DNA of 64,000 bases from Siphonodentalium dalli (lineage: Eukaryota > Mollusca > Scaphopoda > Gadilida > Siphonodentaliidae). How positions within the stretch are numbered: the stretch's first letter is position 1; every line of letters starts with the position of its first letter. The stretch spans positions 117,575,319 through 117,639,318 of the forward strand of contig CP136066.1 of assembly GCA_032622095.1 (NCBI GenBank), read 5' to 3'. The notes under the pieces were generated by a model, which was not told where the DNA came from, searched no databases, and saw nothing but the letters and a program-made list of their open reading frames with translations. Below, in pieces: positions 34,560 to 46,741 of this stretch. A program made the position numbers and the translations under genes.

Positions 34560-34910
34560 ATGTATTTTTTAAAATCCGTGACGTCATTTTGGGGAAGCTC
34601 TTCGCTGAACAGAAATGGTTTTGGCGACATTAGCTCCAGACTCTATATTTCAAATATAGAGTCGACGTTCACCCAGACTGATGACAGATTTGATATTTCA
34701 GAAGTTGGTGATGGAATAATCGTATCCATTGCACCGGAACTTTCTATAACACTTACTCGGGATAAAAATTGTATTAATATGAAACAAGGACGTAAATCTA
34801 TTCAAATTCAGATGGAATCCTTCAGTATTATGTGTGACATGGAGATGTCTATTCTGTATCTACAAAGTTACTTAAGCGGGAAAACATATGACATTTCGTA
34901 TGGCAAATAA
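34560..34910 (+). CDS. Unrecognised 116-residue protein upstream of the packaging ATPase
   Basis: ATG at 34,560. The body is beta-strand-like, with alternating hydrophobic residues (GIIVSIAPELSITLT, KSIQIQMESFSIMCD), and it ends 84 bases before the ATPase frame. A part of it (TFTQTDDRFDISEVGD) is found inverted around the MITE at 33,238-33,865, with about 260 bp deleted there. It is likely a gene of the same element as the ATPase. No family is assigned. Confidence 0.45.
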   Translation: MYFLKSVTSFWGSSSLNRNGFGDISSRLYISNIESTFTQTDDRFDISEVGDGIIVSIAPELSITLTRDKNCINMKQGRKSIQIQMESFSIMCDMEMSILYLQSYLSGKTYDISYGK

Positions 34911-34993
34911 CTATGTGGTGTATAACTCAATGGCACTCAGACACGGCGTCACCGTCCTATATATCAAATTAGGACCCTGCGCCACCACACTAG

Positions 34994-36460
34994 ATGCAAA
35001 ATCTGGAACTGAAAACTCGATTAATATATATTGTTCTTCTTGTCATAAAAGGCTCTCTTTTTACTGGAAAAGACTCAGTGCCCTCCTGTCTGTCAAGGAT
35101 GGAGCATCAGTGTGAAACATGTTCAAGCAAATATGTATGGCCAGATCGACAGTTCAAAACGGTATATAAAGTTCAAACATTCTCAACAACAACAACAACA
35201 CCAACAATAACTACAACAACAACAACCTTATAGAGAAAGCAGTGGTGGCGCTCTGCAGGATGTCTTCAAGTTCAGGCATCCATTTACCGCGTGGATTTCG
35301 GGACCCACTTCTTGCGGCAAAACACACTTGCTTAAGAGTATACTTTAAAATTGTTCAGCGAGTATACAGCCTTCACCCGAGAAAATAATTTGGTTCTATA
35401 AGTACTGGCAGCCATTATACGATGAAATCAAGGACACAGTCGCGCCATCTGTCCAGTTTATACAAGGTCTTCCGACTAATTTGGACACCCTCATTCATTC
35501 TGGAAAAAAAGTCTGATTGTACTTGATGACCTTATGTCTACGGCGTCCAAGGATTCGCGGGTTACTGAATTATTCACCGAAGTCAGTCACCATTTGGGTA
35601 TATCAGTGTTTGCGATTAACCAATCTCTGTACTATAACAAGGACCCCACCCAACCGAGAAATTGCCACTACTTGATTCTATTCAACAACCCCATAGATAA
35701 AATGCAAGTAATGACTCTAGCTCGTCAAATGTATCCAGAGAAAACGCAACACTTTATGTGCCATTTCAATAAAGCTACCAATCAACCATTTGGTTATCTC
35801 GTAGTTGACTTAAAAACGAATACTCCAGAAAGTTTGCGACTGCGCAGTAATATGTCGACAAAGACGAGTATAAAAGAAGAAAGCATATTACCAAATAACA
35901 GTACTGTTGATGAGCCCGTCGAGGTGATAACGCATCAAACGAAAGATAACATCAGTGAAACGACATACCCTAGGCTATTGTCACAGCAGGAGTACGATTC
36001 TGAAAGCGAAGACGGTATCATGCCAAGCTGTGACGATTGTGGTGTCGTGTTTGAGACCCACCATGATGAACAAAGGCACATTAAAATTTGGTGTTCTGAT
36101 AGGAAGAAAAGAGAAGCAAGTGAAGAAGCACCGGTGAATAATAAAAAACAGAAAACTGACACAAAGAAAATATATTCAATTCCGGACCAGGACAGACAAA
36201 TATTAACCCTTCCGACTGTAAAAGAAAACGATTATTTCAAAGATGTGTGGTTACAGGCCCTAGATGACAATAAAGCAGAATTAGATGAATTAGTTGAACG
36301 TTATATGAAACGAGAGGCCGATCACGATCGGCAGATGTTTAACCCATACCTTGGCGATAGCGATCTTTTTATGAGTGCAAGAATTTCAACAATTCACAGC
36401 GTACTATTATTTATTAGTTTCATAGTGGAATCAGACATATTGAGCAACTTGCTCATTTAA
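34994..36460 (+). pseudogene. Virus-like packaging ATPase with two zinc fingers (broken copy)
   Basis: Same family as 32,765-33,208 but reaching the C-terminus. In order it has an N-terminal C2H2 finger (35,102-35,150), a Thr/Gln microsatellite, Walker A GPTSCGKTHLL (about 35,300-35,330), a Walker B strand ending LDDLM (about 35,520-35,540), a sensor-like segment (VFAINQSLYY), LARQMYPEK, and a second finger-like motif CDDCGVVFETHHDEQRH near 36,030-36,090. It then has a helical tail. Breaks: a frameshift after the first finger near 35,150, a stop TAA at 35,346-35,348 just after Walker A, and a frameshift in an A-run near 35,507. This is known of Polinton/adintovirus ATPases as a family; assignment to a named lineage is not possible by eye. 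Confidence 0.75.
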
Positions 36461-37311
36461 ACACAATAGGAACATGGATATGACATTCGATTTCAACCTA
36501 TTCGGTCACTCCAACAGAGGTACATGTATGTGTGATAGATTGATAAAGATAATTATACCCAAACACAGTCAGACATATGCACCATAGCTGTTAAAGATAT
36601 AATTGTTACAATATTAACATCATAATAACTCTATTTACTTCTTACAATGGAACCATAACAGATTATGTTGTTGTGTTAGCTGCATAGTAAAAGTTATGGG
36701 ATGATTGAGATTAGAGACCAACAAACACCTGATCATCTATATAAGTGAGGGGTGTATAGACCTTGATATTAAATATGATTGATAATGGTTGGATATAAAA
36801 TATTTTAATACAGAATTATCAGATAACTAAAGGAGAGATATGAGAAGGGTCAAATTGAAAATATTAGAGTCATAACATTGGATCGCGTACAGTATACATG
36901 TACCTATGGTTAATTTTATTCTAAGCTGATCATTGGAAAGATACAATGTCTGTAACAGCAGAAATATTATTAAATATTGGGTTAATATTCTCAAAACCAT
37001 TCAATCAATACCAAAATCTATACACATGAAGAATGTGTCACAATCAACCTGAATGAGATTATAAAAGTGATTGGGTGAAAAATATTTGACCAAAAAGTCA
37101 GCATCAAGAATACCAGAACCATTATTATTATCCTGCAGCCCAAATGCAAGAGGGAATTTCAAAATAAGATATATCATCAAATGATGAATATTCAATTGGT
37201 GGCTTATAATTAATAGAAATTCTTAGTGAACCTGGCCTAAGGCGAAAGAGATAATTTAAAATCTGCGTATCAGATATGATGTGTCTATGGAATAGGTTAA
37301 TTTTAATCCTG
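36461..37311. other. No gene recognised
   Basis: AT-rich sequence with loosely repeated phrases (atcaacctg, tacacatgaag, tgtgtcacaatc). It precedes the start of the 8.1 kb duplication. Confidence 0.5.
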
Positions 37312-37929
37312 AAATACATGCAAGTGAAAAGTGGATCACGATCAACCTGGACATAGAATAGGAGAATGAACATATGATGTGTGGAGAGTGTTAATCATTT
37401 TCAATGACATCATATGATGGAACTAATGTGTGGATAATTTTTTTTCTCAAGATAAGACAACAGTGTCTCTGTAAACAACAATTCTCTAAACAGCCATGCT
37501 CCAGGACATCCTTCACATGGACAATGGACTATTTGTATTAATGCCATGAACATGTTTCAACAGGTTGGGTTAAATTACTATTGCACACAAACTGGAGTAA
37601 AGTATCATCAATCACTTAAATTTGACAGCTCTGGGAGCAGCAGTGGTTAGCAAAGAGTATCCAGTGTCATTTTCTGATCCCAATAAAGCAGATTACTGTG
37701 TAAAGTTGTTTGTCTTAAATTCTCACAGGGCAAATACAATTGGTAGTAAATTACTAGAATTATAAAGGGCCATAACTCTGTTAAAATATATCGGATCAAA
37801 CCCAAATTTGAACTTGATCTGTATTTCGGGGTGAGGACCACATGTACCAAATTTGGTGTAGATCAGATGAAAAATGTTTTGAGTCATAGCAGCTTACGTG
37901 AGTTCTAAGTAAACATAAGTTTGAAAAGG

Positions 37930-38425
37930 GTTAATTAAACGATACCAAATACCATACAGATAAAAAACGTGCTAAGAAAAACCTTGGTAAGAAATATGAG
38001 GCATATCAGAAGAAAACAGTTTGACTTAGATGGATCAGATAGTATTTGTGTGCAGGGTTAATTATTTTCTAAACCGATCAACCGATCGATACCAAAAACT
38101 ATACAGGTGAGGGGTGTGTCACTATAAACATACATATCAAATATGAAAACAATCGGACAAAAAATACTTTGGTTACAGCATCGGATAGCTCATGCCTATG
38201 TGCGGATGCAAAGTGTTAATAATTTCTAAACCGATCAACCGATCGATACCAAAAACTATACAGGTGAGGAGTGTGTCATCATAAACATGCACATAAAATT
38301 TTAACAAGATCCGATAAAAAATATTCAAGTAAATGAATCGGATAGCAAGTGTCTACGGACAGACGGACAGACAGACGGACAGACAGACAGACGGACGGAC
38401 GAACGACGGATGGTTGATCCGGACG
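37930..38425. repeat. Tandem repeat of ~180 bp units ending in (GACA)n
   Basis: Two close units share taaaccgatcaaccgatcg, accaaaaactatacaggtg and gtgtgtca. The last ends at a cggacagacggac tract (38,358-38,402). The second copy is at 53,100-53,584. Confidence 0.85.
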
Positions 38426-38471
38426 TCGGCATTATGTGTACCATACATGGTATGGGTACACATAAAAAGGG

Positions 38472-38783
38472 TTGACGGAAGAAGAGGCTGAAGAAAAATC
38501 AAAAGTGAAGATACGGCCCGATTGTGAGAGGCGTTTTTTAAACATATATGCTGCATTTATACAAAATTTACTCGAAGTTAGTGGTGGGAAAACTCATATC
38601 AAAATCATAGATCGTGTGTATAAGATGCTAGATGACAGCTATGATATACTCCCTGCCATTCGGATTTCATTGAGGACATATAAACCCCTCCTGATGGAGT
38701 ACATGAGAAATAAAAGTAAAGACAAAAATGATAAACATATAGACTCTGAGCAAGATGACGACGATGACAATATGGATAATTAA
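38472..38783 (+). CDS. Acidic-tailed 103-residue protein fragment
   Basis: The open frame begins without an ATG right after the (GACA)n repeat, so the N-terminus is lost. The middle looks helical (ERRFLNIYAAFIQNLLEV, VYKMLDDSYDILPAIRIS) and the tail is acidic (DSEQDDDDDNMDN). AATAAA is at 38,813-38,818. A minus-strand AATAAA at 38,861-38,866 serves the opposite gene, so the two are tightly convergent, as in compact DNA-virus genomes. The layout (helical core, acidic tail, immediate poly(A) signal) recalls the palindrome gene, but I see no clear sequence identity. An identical copy is at 53,653-53,964. Confidence 0.5.
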   Translation: MTEEEAEEKSKVKIRPDCERRFLNIYAAFIQNLLEVSGGKTHIKIIDRVYKMLDDSYDILPAIRISLRTYKPLLMEYMRNKSKDKNDKHIDSEQDDDDDNMDN

Positions 38784-38819
38784 CTGAAAGAAACCTGTTA
38801 TTCGTGGTGTCGAATAAAG

Positions 38820-39099
38820 CAAATATTGATACACTGTTTGTTTGTTTGAGTTGGGTTCATTTTATTGTATTTGGACATAAATTGTGGGTAATAACATACC
38901 CCTATATCAATATTTGGGTGTTTATTAATAGATAATATCGGTGGAATAACCCCCCCCCCCCCCTCCTCCGGTGCCGGATAAAATTGTGGTGCCATCGGGA
39001 CGTCGCACCCAGTATTCAGAATCGCCCGGGTATCGATAAAAGGGGGGATAGTTTGGTTACTTCAATATATCTCATTTATATTCTCTATAATATGTCCCC
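38820..39099. other. Convergent 3' ends and a poly-C tract
   Basis: Holds the two opposed AATAAA signals and a C14-like run at 38,949-38,962. No separate gene is supported. Confidence 0.5.
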
Positions 39100-39460
39100 C
39101 TTTGTGATACTAGCCGCCCTGATAGAACCGTTTTGCTCCGAATATTTCGTATCATCCATATCGTTAGCTGTACTATCCTTCAAACCCAGGTTTATGTTTT
39201 ATAAGCTATCTTCCTCTCGTGGGTGACCTTGGATCGCCATACTTCTTCTTCTTTGCGTATAAATATATCCAGCTCTGTAGCACCCTCGTCGATCATAATA
39301 CCTTCTGCCACATTGACTTTTGCTGGTTTTGTGCGGAGTGATCGACCAGACCTTGTTTATAACGTAAATAGAAAACTTACTACGTGTACCCGATCTCTTC
39401 TTTGCCGACAATACCCGCGATTCAAAAAATACATATATTATCTACCACTGTGTATAGTAC
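39100..39460 (-). pseudogene. Broken copy of the H2B-like small gene
   Basis: Reverse-complement match to 31,366-31,730. The start codon region is missing (cgcgggtattgtcgg where the other copy has gcaggtatcatggtattgtc), and the reading frame shifts after NKV. It extends further 3' than the 31 kb copy (AASITKGDIL then stop). An identical copy is at 54,279-54,639. Confidence 0.5.
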
Positions 39461-39463
39461 AAA

Positions 39464-39600
39464 AATGGACTGCAGTAATCCAGAAAACTACCGACCAATA
39501 TCCTTATTAGGAGTTTTTGGAGTTTATCATAACCGAACGACAGTCGGGATTTGTGCCAGCAGATTCCACAGCATATCAGTTAAGTGACATATACCAACAC
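39464..39600 (+). pseudogene. LINE reverse-transcriptase relic
   Basis: One frame reads NPENYRPISLLG and a second frame, after an internal deletion, reads ITERQSGFVPADSTAYQLSD. These are the adjacent NYRPISLL and QSGF.P..ST..QL blocks of non-LTR reverse transcriptases. Only about 45 codons remain. A copy is at 54,643-54,779. Confidence 0.7.
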
Positions 39601-40350
39601 TTGATGAAATCACTAGTAGTGCAGCGGCCAAATCGAAAATGGCTTTAGTTTTCGAGATACCACTATCCCTGGTAGAACAAGTTTAAAAGAAGAAATATAT
39701 ATTGTTCACGAAAATGATAGTCAAAAATAACGGATTTGGTGGTGGCTATTGAACGATATATACCGTTGACTTTTTCCAGAAATTAACGATTTTGGTAAAG
39801 TGAGGCTTGCGGCTATGTCCTAACTTAGTTGCCAACATTGTTGGTGCTAAAATTACTTCATCATATCATATCTCTGCTTGTTATGAAAAACGTATTGGTT
39901 AATTTGAATTGTCCTGCTATTTGGAACCGAAACATTTATTTTTTGCTGAAAAATCGTTATTTTTCACAAAAATATTTTTCCCCAAACATTATCATTTTCA
40001 CGGATATTGCAAGGTGTAGCAGTTATCTGACAACCATATATAGAACAAAGTTAATAGAAATTTTGAACGGTTTGCGAAATAATGGATTTTAATTACCCCT
40101 CCCCAAACACGTTTTTTGTGGGGAAAACTACATATTTTTGTTAAGAACTTTACCAAATTTCCTAATTGATCATAATGGGACCCAATATGATTCCTTTGTT
40201 GAAAATTGGGCCCGGAGACATGCTGAAGTGATTAAAGACGTTTGTTGCCAAAGTGATTTAAGACTTTTGTGTCCCTCTAAATAATAAGTACTATATAGAA
40301 AATAAATATTATGTTCAAATGAATCCCCACTATAGTCTCACCAAGGTGGC
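39601..40350. other. No gene recognised
   Basis: AT-rich unassigned sequence within the duplicated unit. Confidence 0.5.
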
Positions 40351-42217
40351 AATTCTCTCAGCTTTATATACCAGTATATCCAAATAAAAAGCAAATTAAT
40401 GTGAGAGAACGTTGTCATATATTCAGTTCTTTGGTGTTCAAGACTTAAAATAGGGTAGGTGGTCTCCAAACTATCGAAAAATTGTCTTTCTTATTTGCCG
40501 TTTGCTTTTAGTAAGGTGCCGCAGGCTTTCGGAAAACGAGCCCATCCAAAGTAATTAAATATTTCCTGATCGAATAGTCTTTTCTCCACACCCTCTTATA
40601 AAACATACATAATTTAGTTCGTGGTATGTTCCAATCAAGACTTCGGATAGGGTAGGTGATCACGCAAAAAATCGCCTTTCGTGTTTGACAGCCGATTATT
40701 GCAAAGTGTCCCTGACTCCCAGAAGCCACGACCAACATGTCCGTATAAATTGTTTAATTCATGATAGAACTACCCTCTGCACACAGCCTCGGTTAAAACT
40801 GAGAGCATGTCCCTTCAGTTCGTGGTGTTTCCAGGACTTAAAATAACGTAGGTGGTCACACAAACAGTTACAATTTGCAATTGTTTTATTTGCCAGCCGC
40901 CTTTTGTAAAGTGGCACAGACAACCAACCAACAGAGCCTTATATGTCGTATATAGTATCAGATTGAATAGCCCTTCAGCCACAACATATATTGATATTGA
41001 GAGCATAATCCATTTAGTGTGTGATGTGTTTCAAGGGTAGGGTACATATATAAAACAGTGAAAATGTGCCAGCCGCTTAATGTGAAGTGCCATATGATGT
41101 AGGCTTACCGGAACCAACACATCCATGATGTGTATAAATTAGTCACACCCTCGGTTAATGTGAGGGAATATCATTTCAGCATGTGGTGTCTTGAATACTT
41201 CAAATAGGGTAGTGGGTCCTCAAAATTTTGCCTTATCTTCCAGCCACTTTTCGTAAAGTTGCGTGCTCATGTTTTCTGAACCCAAATCAATCTATATAAA
41301 TTGTGCACTTCCTTATACAACTACCCATTGTCCACACACTCAGTTAATACTGATAATATATCGTTTCAATTCGGGTGGCGTTCTAGTCTTCAAACTGAGT
41401 AGAAGTTCCTAAAACAGTGAAAATAGCATTTTTGTATTTGCCAGCCGCTTTTTGTAAAGTGTATCAACCCATCTATACAAATTGTGTCTTTCCTGATAGA
41501 ATAGCCATTTGTCCCGTCGGTAGACATCGAGAGTACATCCATTGAGATCGTGATGGGTTCAATAGTTTACATTGGGTAGGGGGTCCCTCAAGATTATCCT
41601 TTATCGTTTGCCATCTGCTCTTTGTAAGGTGCCACCTGCATTCGTGAATCAATTATCATTAAACATTGCATCTTTTCTGATAGAACAGCCATTAATGCAC
41701 AATCGCGGGTGATATTGATAACATATATATGATTTAGCTAGTGGTGTTTTCAAGACTCCAAATATGGATTGAAGTCCCCTAAGACAGTGAAAATTAGCCT
41801 TTTTCTTTTGCCAGCCGCTTGTTGTAAAGTGCCATAGACTTTCGGGAACCATCCCAACCATAACATATGTGCATTTCCGGACAACTACTACAATTTGTCC
41901 ACACCGCAGTTAAAACAGAGAGCATATCATTTAAGTTCTTGACGTGTTTAAGACTTCAAGTGAGATAGTGGGGTCTTCAAAACATAGAAAGTTCCCATTT
42001 CGTATTTGCCAGTCGCTTTTTGTAAAGTGGCCCAGGATTTCAGGGCAACCAAACCACCCATATCAATTGATAATTTCCTGATAGCATTTCCTTTCGTTTA
42101 CACATTCAGCTAAGTTTTGGAGCATATAACTTCAGTTCATGGTGTTTTCAAGATATTAAATATGTTAGGGATTCGAGAACTAACCCATCCATGTGTCTAT
42201 TTATTGATATAGCGTCA

Positions 42218-42298
<81 letters not shown>

Positions 42299-43490
42299 CC
42301 TTAGTTAGTACTTGGGGCATATCCTTTCAGTTCATGGTGTGTTCAAGACTTCAAATGGGATAGGGTAGCATCAAAACAAAGACAATTCATCTTTCTTATT
42401 TACCAGCCGCCATTTGTAAAGTTCCCTAGGATTTCGGGAACCAAACTACCCATATTAATTGTATATTCCATGATAGCACTACCTATCGTTCACACATTCA
42501 GTTAATATTGAGAGCACACAGTTCATGGTGTGTTCAAGAGTTCATATGGGTTAAGGGCACCCACAACAATGAGAATTCGCCTTTCTCGTTAGATAGCCAC
42601 TTTTTGTAAAGTGTCCCAGACATTCGGGAACCAACCCATCTATTAAATATGTCTATTTCCTAATATAACTACTATTTGTCCACACCCTCAGTTAATATTG
42701 AGAGCATATCCTTTCAGTTCGTGTTGTGTTTTAGACTTTAAATGGGGTAGGGGGCCTCGAACAACAAAATTTCAACTTTCGTATTTACCAGCCGCCTTTT
42801 GTAAAGTGCCTTAGGATTTCGGGAACCAAACCACCCATTATAACTTGTATATTCCCTGATAGCACAACATTTCGTTCACACTGTCGGTTATTATTAAAGC
42901 ACATCTTCAGTTTACATGGCTTTATAAAGGGGTCCCACAAAACAAAACAAAACATTCGTTCATTGTCGTGTGCCATACGCTTTTTGTAAAGTGTCAATGA
43001 CTTTCTGGAACCAACCAAACCATAAGCATTGTATGTCCTGATATTACTACCCTTTGTCCACATTCTCAGTCAATATTGGGAGCAATCCATTCAGTTCGTG
43101 GCGAGTTCAACTTTAATACTTCAATTGGGTGGGGGGGGACATAAAACAGCAAATTCGTCTTTCTTATTTATCAGCGCTTTGTGTAAAGCGACACAAGCCA
43201 CCCATACAAATTATGTATTCCCTGATAGCACTACCTTCCGTTCATACTTAATATAGAGAGCATATAGCTTCAGTTCGTATTGTGTCCAAGACTTTAAATC
43301 GGGTAGAGTGTTCTCGAAAAATAGAAAAATTGCCTTCATATTTGCCATGCAGCCATGTTTTGAAAAGTGCCACACTATTTTGGGAACCAGCCCATCCATA
43401 AATATTGTGTATTTCCTTATATAACTATCCTTTATACACACCCTCAGTTAATATTGAGATCATATTCTTTCAGTTCGTGATGTGTGTTAA
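40351..43490. repeat. Diverged tandem array, 155-205 bp unit
   Basis: Roughly sixteen units repeat ttcagttcgtggtgtgttcaa, cagccgctttttgtaaagtg, ttcgggaaccaaccc, ttcctgatagaactacc and ccacaccctcagttaatatt, strongly diverged. Second copy: 55,530-57,873 and 62,588-63,785. Confidence 0.88.
42220..42295. repeat. (AT)n microsatellite
   Basis: About 36 AT units inside the tandem array. In the second copy (57,463-57,531) it is one border of the PLE target duplication. Confidence 0.95.
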
Positions 43491-43659
43491 TGGTCAGACT
43501 AGTTTATAACATATAAAATACGTATCCATTTTTCTATATTTTGGTCGATTTAGAGGGACATTGACAATAATAACTATGACAGAAACAATGATTTTGTTCT
43601 GTATATGTTATTATTATCCATCCCTTAACTAACACCATTTCCGATTGGGCAAAAGCCGC

Positions 43660-43750
43660 CACGTGATAGTCCTGGAAAAAGTCATATTGGACTCCCGAAA
43701 GTCATATTGGACTCCCGACTGTACAATATGACTTTTCATATTGGAATCCG
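43660..43750. repeat. Short repeated word with inverted copy
   Basis: aagtcatattggactcccga occurs twice in tandem, followed by the inverted tgtacaatatgacttttc. The same words form the arms of the hairpin at 44,022-44,161. Confidence 0.7.
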
Positions 43751-44021
43751 TGAGGTCACGAATTAACTCTATTGCGAAATGAATCGGTGAAATTGTGATG
43801 CGCGCGCAACATTGATGGATTTTAGCAGACGTTTCACTTCCGCATTGAGTTTTTTCTCACTTCCGTGTTTACTTTTCCAAATCATGCTTCCTGGTGATCA
43901 ATATACGATACAGGCTTTTATAGAGAATTAAGTGCCGACAAATAACAAAAATAACCACAAAAGTTTTATTTCCAAAATTTGGATAAACATACAGATGGAT
44001 AATACAAATGTCATTATGCAA

Positions 44022-44161
44022 TGTTGTGTACATTATGAGTTTTTCTTGTACTCATCCAGGTTGTGGTGAAAAGTCATATTGGACTCGACACTGGCGTGTC
44101 TCGTCCAATATGACTTTTCACCACAACCTGGACTCGTACAAGAAAAACACATACTGTACAC
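44022..44161. repeat. Hairpin with ~68 bp arms
   Basis: Left arm gagtttttcttgtac ... gtcatattggactcgacac and its near-exact reverse complement flank the four bases tggc at about 44,090. It is probably a fold-back MITE. Confidence 0.85.
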
Positions 44162-44270
44162 AACATTGTATAATAACTTTATAGTCTATATTATGTGTCG
44201 TTTATTAAATACTTTAGTTTTACAAAATCGCTATATATTAATATAAAATAAAAGGCCGTCCGGCCACAGT

Positions 44271-44925
44271 GTCCCCCGAAAAAGTGGCTTCATTGGGGGC
44301 ATCAGCTTTTCTGAAAAAAATAACAAGGACCCTAAATCCGAAGCAACCAGACAAAAATGGGTGGATCGTACCCATATTCGAACTTGATCTGTATTTCGAA
44401 CTCATATACCAAATTTGATTCAGATATGATCACACAAACTAAAGTTATCATCCGGAAACCAGAAATTGACACGATTCTAAGTCGTAAAAGGGCCATAACT
44501 CTAACAAAAATGGGCAGAGTAAACCCATATTCGAGCCTGACCTGTATGTTGGGCTGATAAACTATCATACTAAATTTGATTCAGATATGATAACACAAAC
44601 TAAAGTTATCATCTGGAAACCAGAAATTGACAGGATTCTAAGTCGAAAAGGGCCATAACTCTAGCAAAAATGGGCGGAGCAAACCCATATTCGAACTTGA
44701 CCTGTATATTGGGCTGATAAACTCACATACCAAATTTGGTTCAGATATGATCACACAAACTGAAGTTATCATCCGGAAACAAGAGAATTACAAGATTCTA
44801 AGTAAAAAAAAGGGTCATAACTAAAGTTATCATCATCCAACCATTTCCCGACGGATGGACGCACGCGCGGGCGGACGGACACCGGCTATTTTAATAGTCC
44901 CCCGAAAAAAAAAAATTCGGGGGAC
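44271..44925. mobile_element. Small element bounded by GTCCCCCGAA inverted ends, tandem repeats inside
   Basis: gtcccccgaa at 44,271-44,280 is inverted as ttcgggggac at 44,916-44,925, and a further gtcccccgaa at 44,897 makes a local terminal hairpin. Inside are three ~165 bp units with agggccataactct, gggctgataaactc and gatatgatcacacaaact. No coding sequence. Confidence 0.6.
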
Positions 44926-44929
44926 AATT

Positions 44930-45457
44930 ACATGTTATAAATCAAATGCGATGATGTTGTTGTTGTTGTTGTTGTAACTGGGGGTTTGGGAGCCTGAGGA
45001 CATCTTTAACTTTTGAATTTGTCTACGGATCCGGTTTTCATCACATGATTCATGATTTGGTCCCATTGGAATCATTTAGTGTGTGTTGTCGTTATGATAT
45101 ATATGTATCTTTTCGAACAGAATGTTCGGGGAGCAGTAGCTAAAATCCAATATATAGCAAACCATTCAAAATTTCTGTCAAATTCTTTCTACGTGTAATG
45201 TCCAGATATCTACTGAGCCATATGAATACTATAGTTGGTCATGTGTTGTTTGTAGTACTATAAAATCGATGTTAATGCATGCATAATTACCTGTTATAAA
45301 TACAATGTTGTTGTTGTGACTGGGGGTCTGGAAGCGTGAACACATATTTAATCAATTAAACGGTATATCTGGACAAACCTTTCAGTACAAGATTAATATT
45401 GGGTCCCATTAAGATCACTTAGAACAAAATTATAAATTTTTCGACAAAAAACGTGTA
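44930..45457. repeat. Two diverged copies of a ~350 bp sequence with GTT microsatellite
   Basis: Both contain ttacctgttataaat, tgttgttgttg, actgggggt and gggtcccatt; they start at about 44,930 and 45,288. Confidence 0.6.
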
Positions 45458-46037
45458 AAATACATGCAAGTGAAAAGTGGATCACGATCAACCTGGACAT
45501 AGAATAGGAGAATGAACATATGATGTGTGGAGAGTGTTAATCATTTTAAATGACATCATATGATGGAACTAATGTGTGGATAATTTTTTTTCTCAAGATA
45601 AGACAACAGTGTCTCTGTAAACAACAATTCTCTAAACAGCCATGCTCCAGAACATCCTTCACATGGACAATGGACTATTTGTATTAATGCCATGAACATG
45701 TTTCAACAGGTTGGGTTAAATTACTATTGCACACAAACTGGAGTAAAGTATCATCAATCACTTAAATTTGACAGCTCTGGGAGCAGCAGTGGTTAGCAAA
45801 GAGTATCCAGTGTCATTTTCTGATCCCAATAAAGCAGATTACTGTGTAAAGTTGTTTGTCTTAAATTATCACAGGGCAAATACAATAGGTAGTAAATTAC
45901 TTGAATTATAAAGGGCCATAACTCTGTTAAAATATATCGGATCAAACCCAAATTTGAACTTGATCTGTATTTCGGGGTGAGGACCACATGTACCAAATTT
46001 GGTGTAGATCAGATGAAAAATGTTTTGAGTCATAGCA

Positions 46038-46052
46038 GCTTACGTGAGTTCT
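46038..46052. other. LINE target-site duplication, left
   Basis: GCTTACGTGAGTTCT, 15 bp, repeated at 53,061-53,075. The single copy in the empty site is at about 37,892-37,906. Confidence 0.95.
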
Positions 46053-46741
46053 CGAATTTTCGTATGGGGTTCTTGCACTATTTCTTTGCACTATCACCTT
46101 ACATGTATTTAGTTTACCACAATTTGTTTCAATTTCTCGGCCAATATTTTTAGTGATAAGTCCAAAACTACGAAGTTTACTTTAATTGTGGGTCTATCAT
46201 ATAAGATGATGGATGTAAGTTGTCGCTCGACCAGATTAGATCAGCTTTGAATAACAATTTCACAAGTTGGGTTTTCTACTCATTGGTGGATAATTAGTGA
46301 GGTGTGTTCATTTATTGTCACCAGTTATTCCATAACAGCGCTGTTTGACTTGGATAACACTAGTTTGATTATATGGTAGTTTCAATGGGTCGATTTTAGC
46401 TGTCGCGAAACAGATTGGACAAGTTTACTATTGTGAGCTTGGTCAGAGAAACCTCAGTGTGCACTATTTTGATTGCGTTGTGTTATTGTCAGTGATACTG
46501 CATATTAAAGGCCAGTGTTGTGTGACTAATTACAATAGCATGTCGACGGTCAGAATAGTGGGACAAAGCATAATATCAAAGTATAGGCATGAGTATTAAC
46601 GTAATTTCACTGTCCTTTGTGGGTGATTGGTAATGGTCAGAACTCACTTTGCCGGGCGTGGCAATGTGTATACATTTTATACATATAAAAAAATAACATC
46701 TTTATTTTTGGATGTAGTCATATGCGCCTTGTTATTACAGT

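Larger units (their letters stand above)
37312..45457 (+). repeat. 8.1 kb direct duplication, left copy
   Basis: It begins aaatacatgcaagtg at 37,312. The same sequence restarts at 45,458, so the unit is 8,146 bp and the junction shows aaatac microhomology. The copies differ at only a few scattered positions by eye (e.g. aggtttatg at 39,188 against aggcttatg in the second copy) and by a ~70 bp deletion near 42,177. This copy lacks both the LINE and the PLE and so preserves their empty sites. Confidence 0.93.

Noticed and set aside
38353-38556. Minus-strand frame ending in repeated SVCL
   Set aside because: Product of the (GACA)n tract; the same applies at 53,522-53,737.
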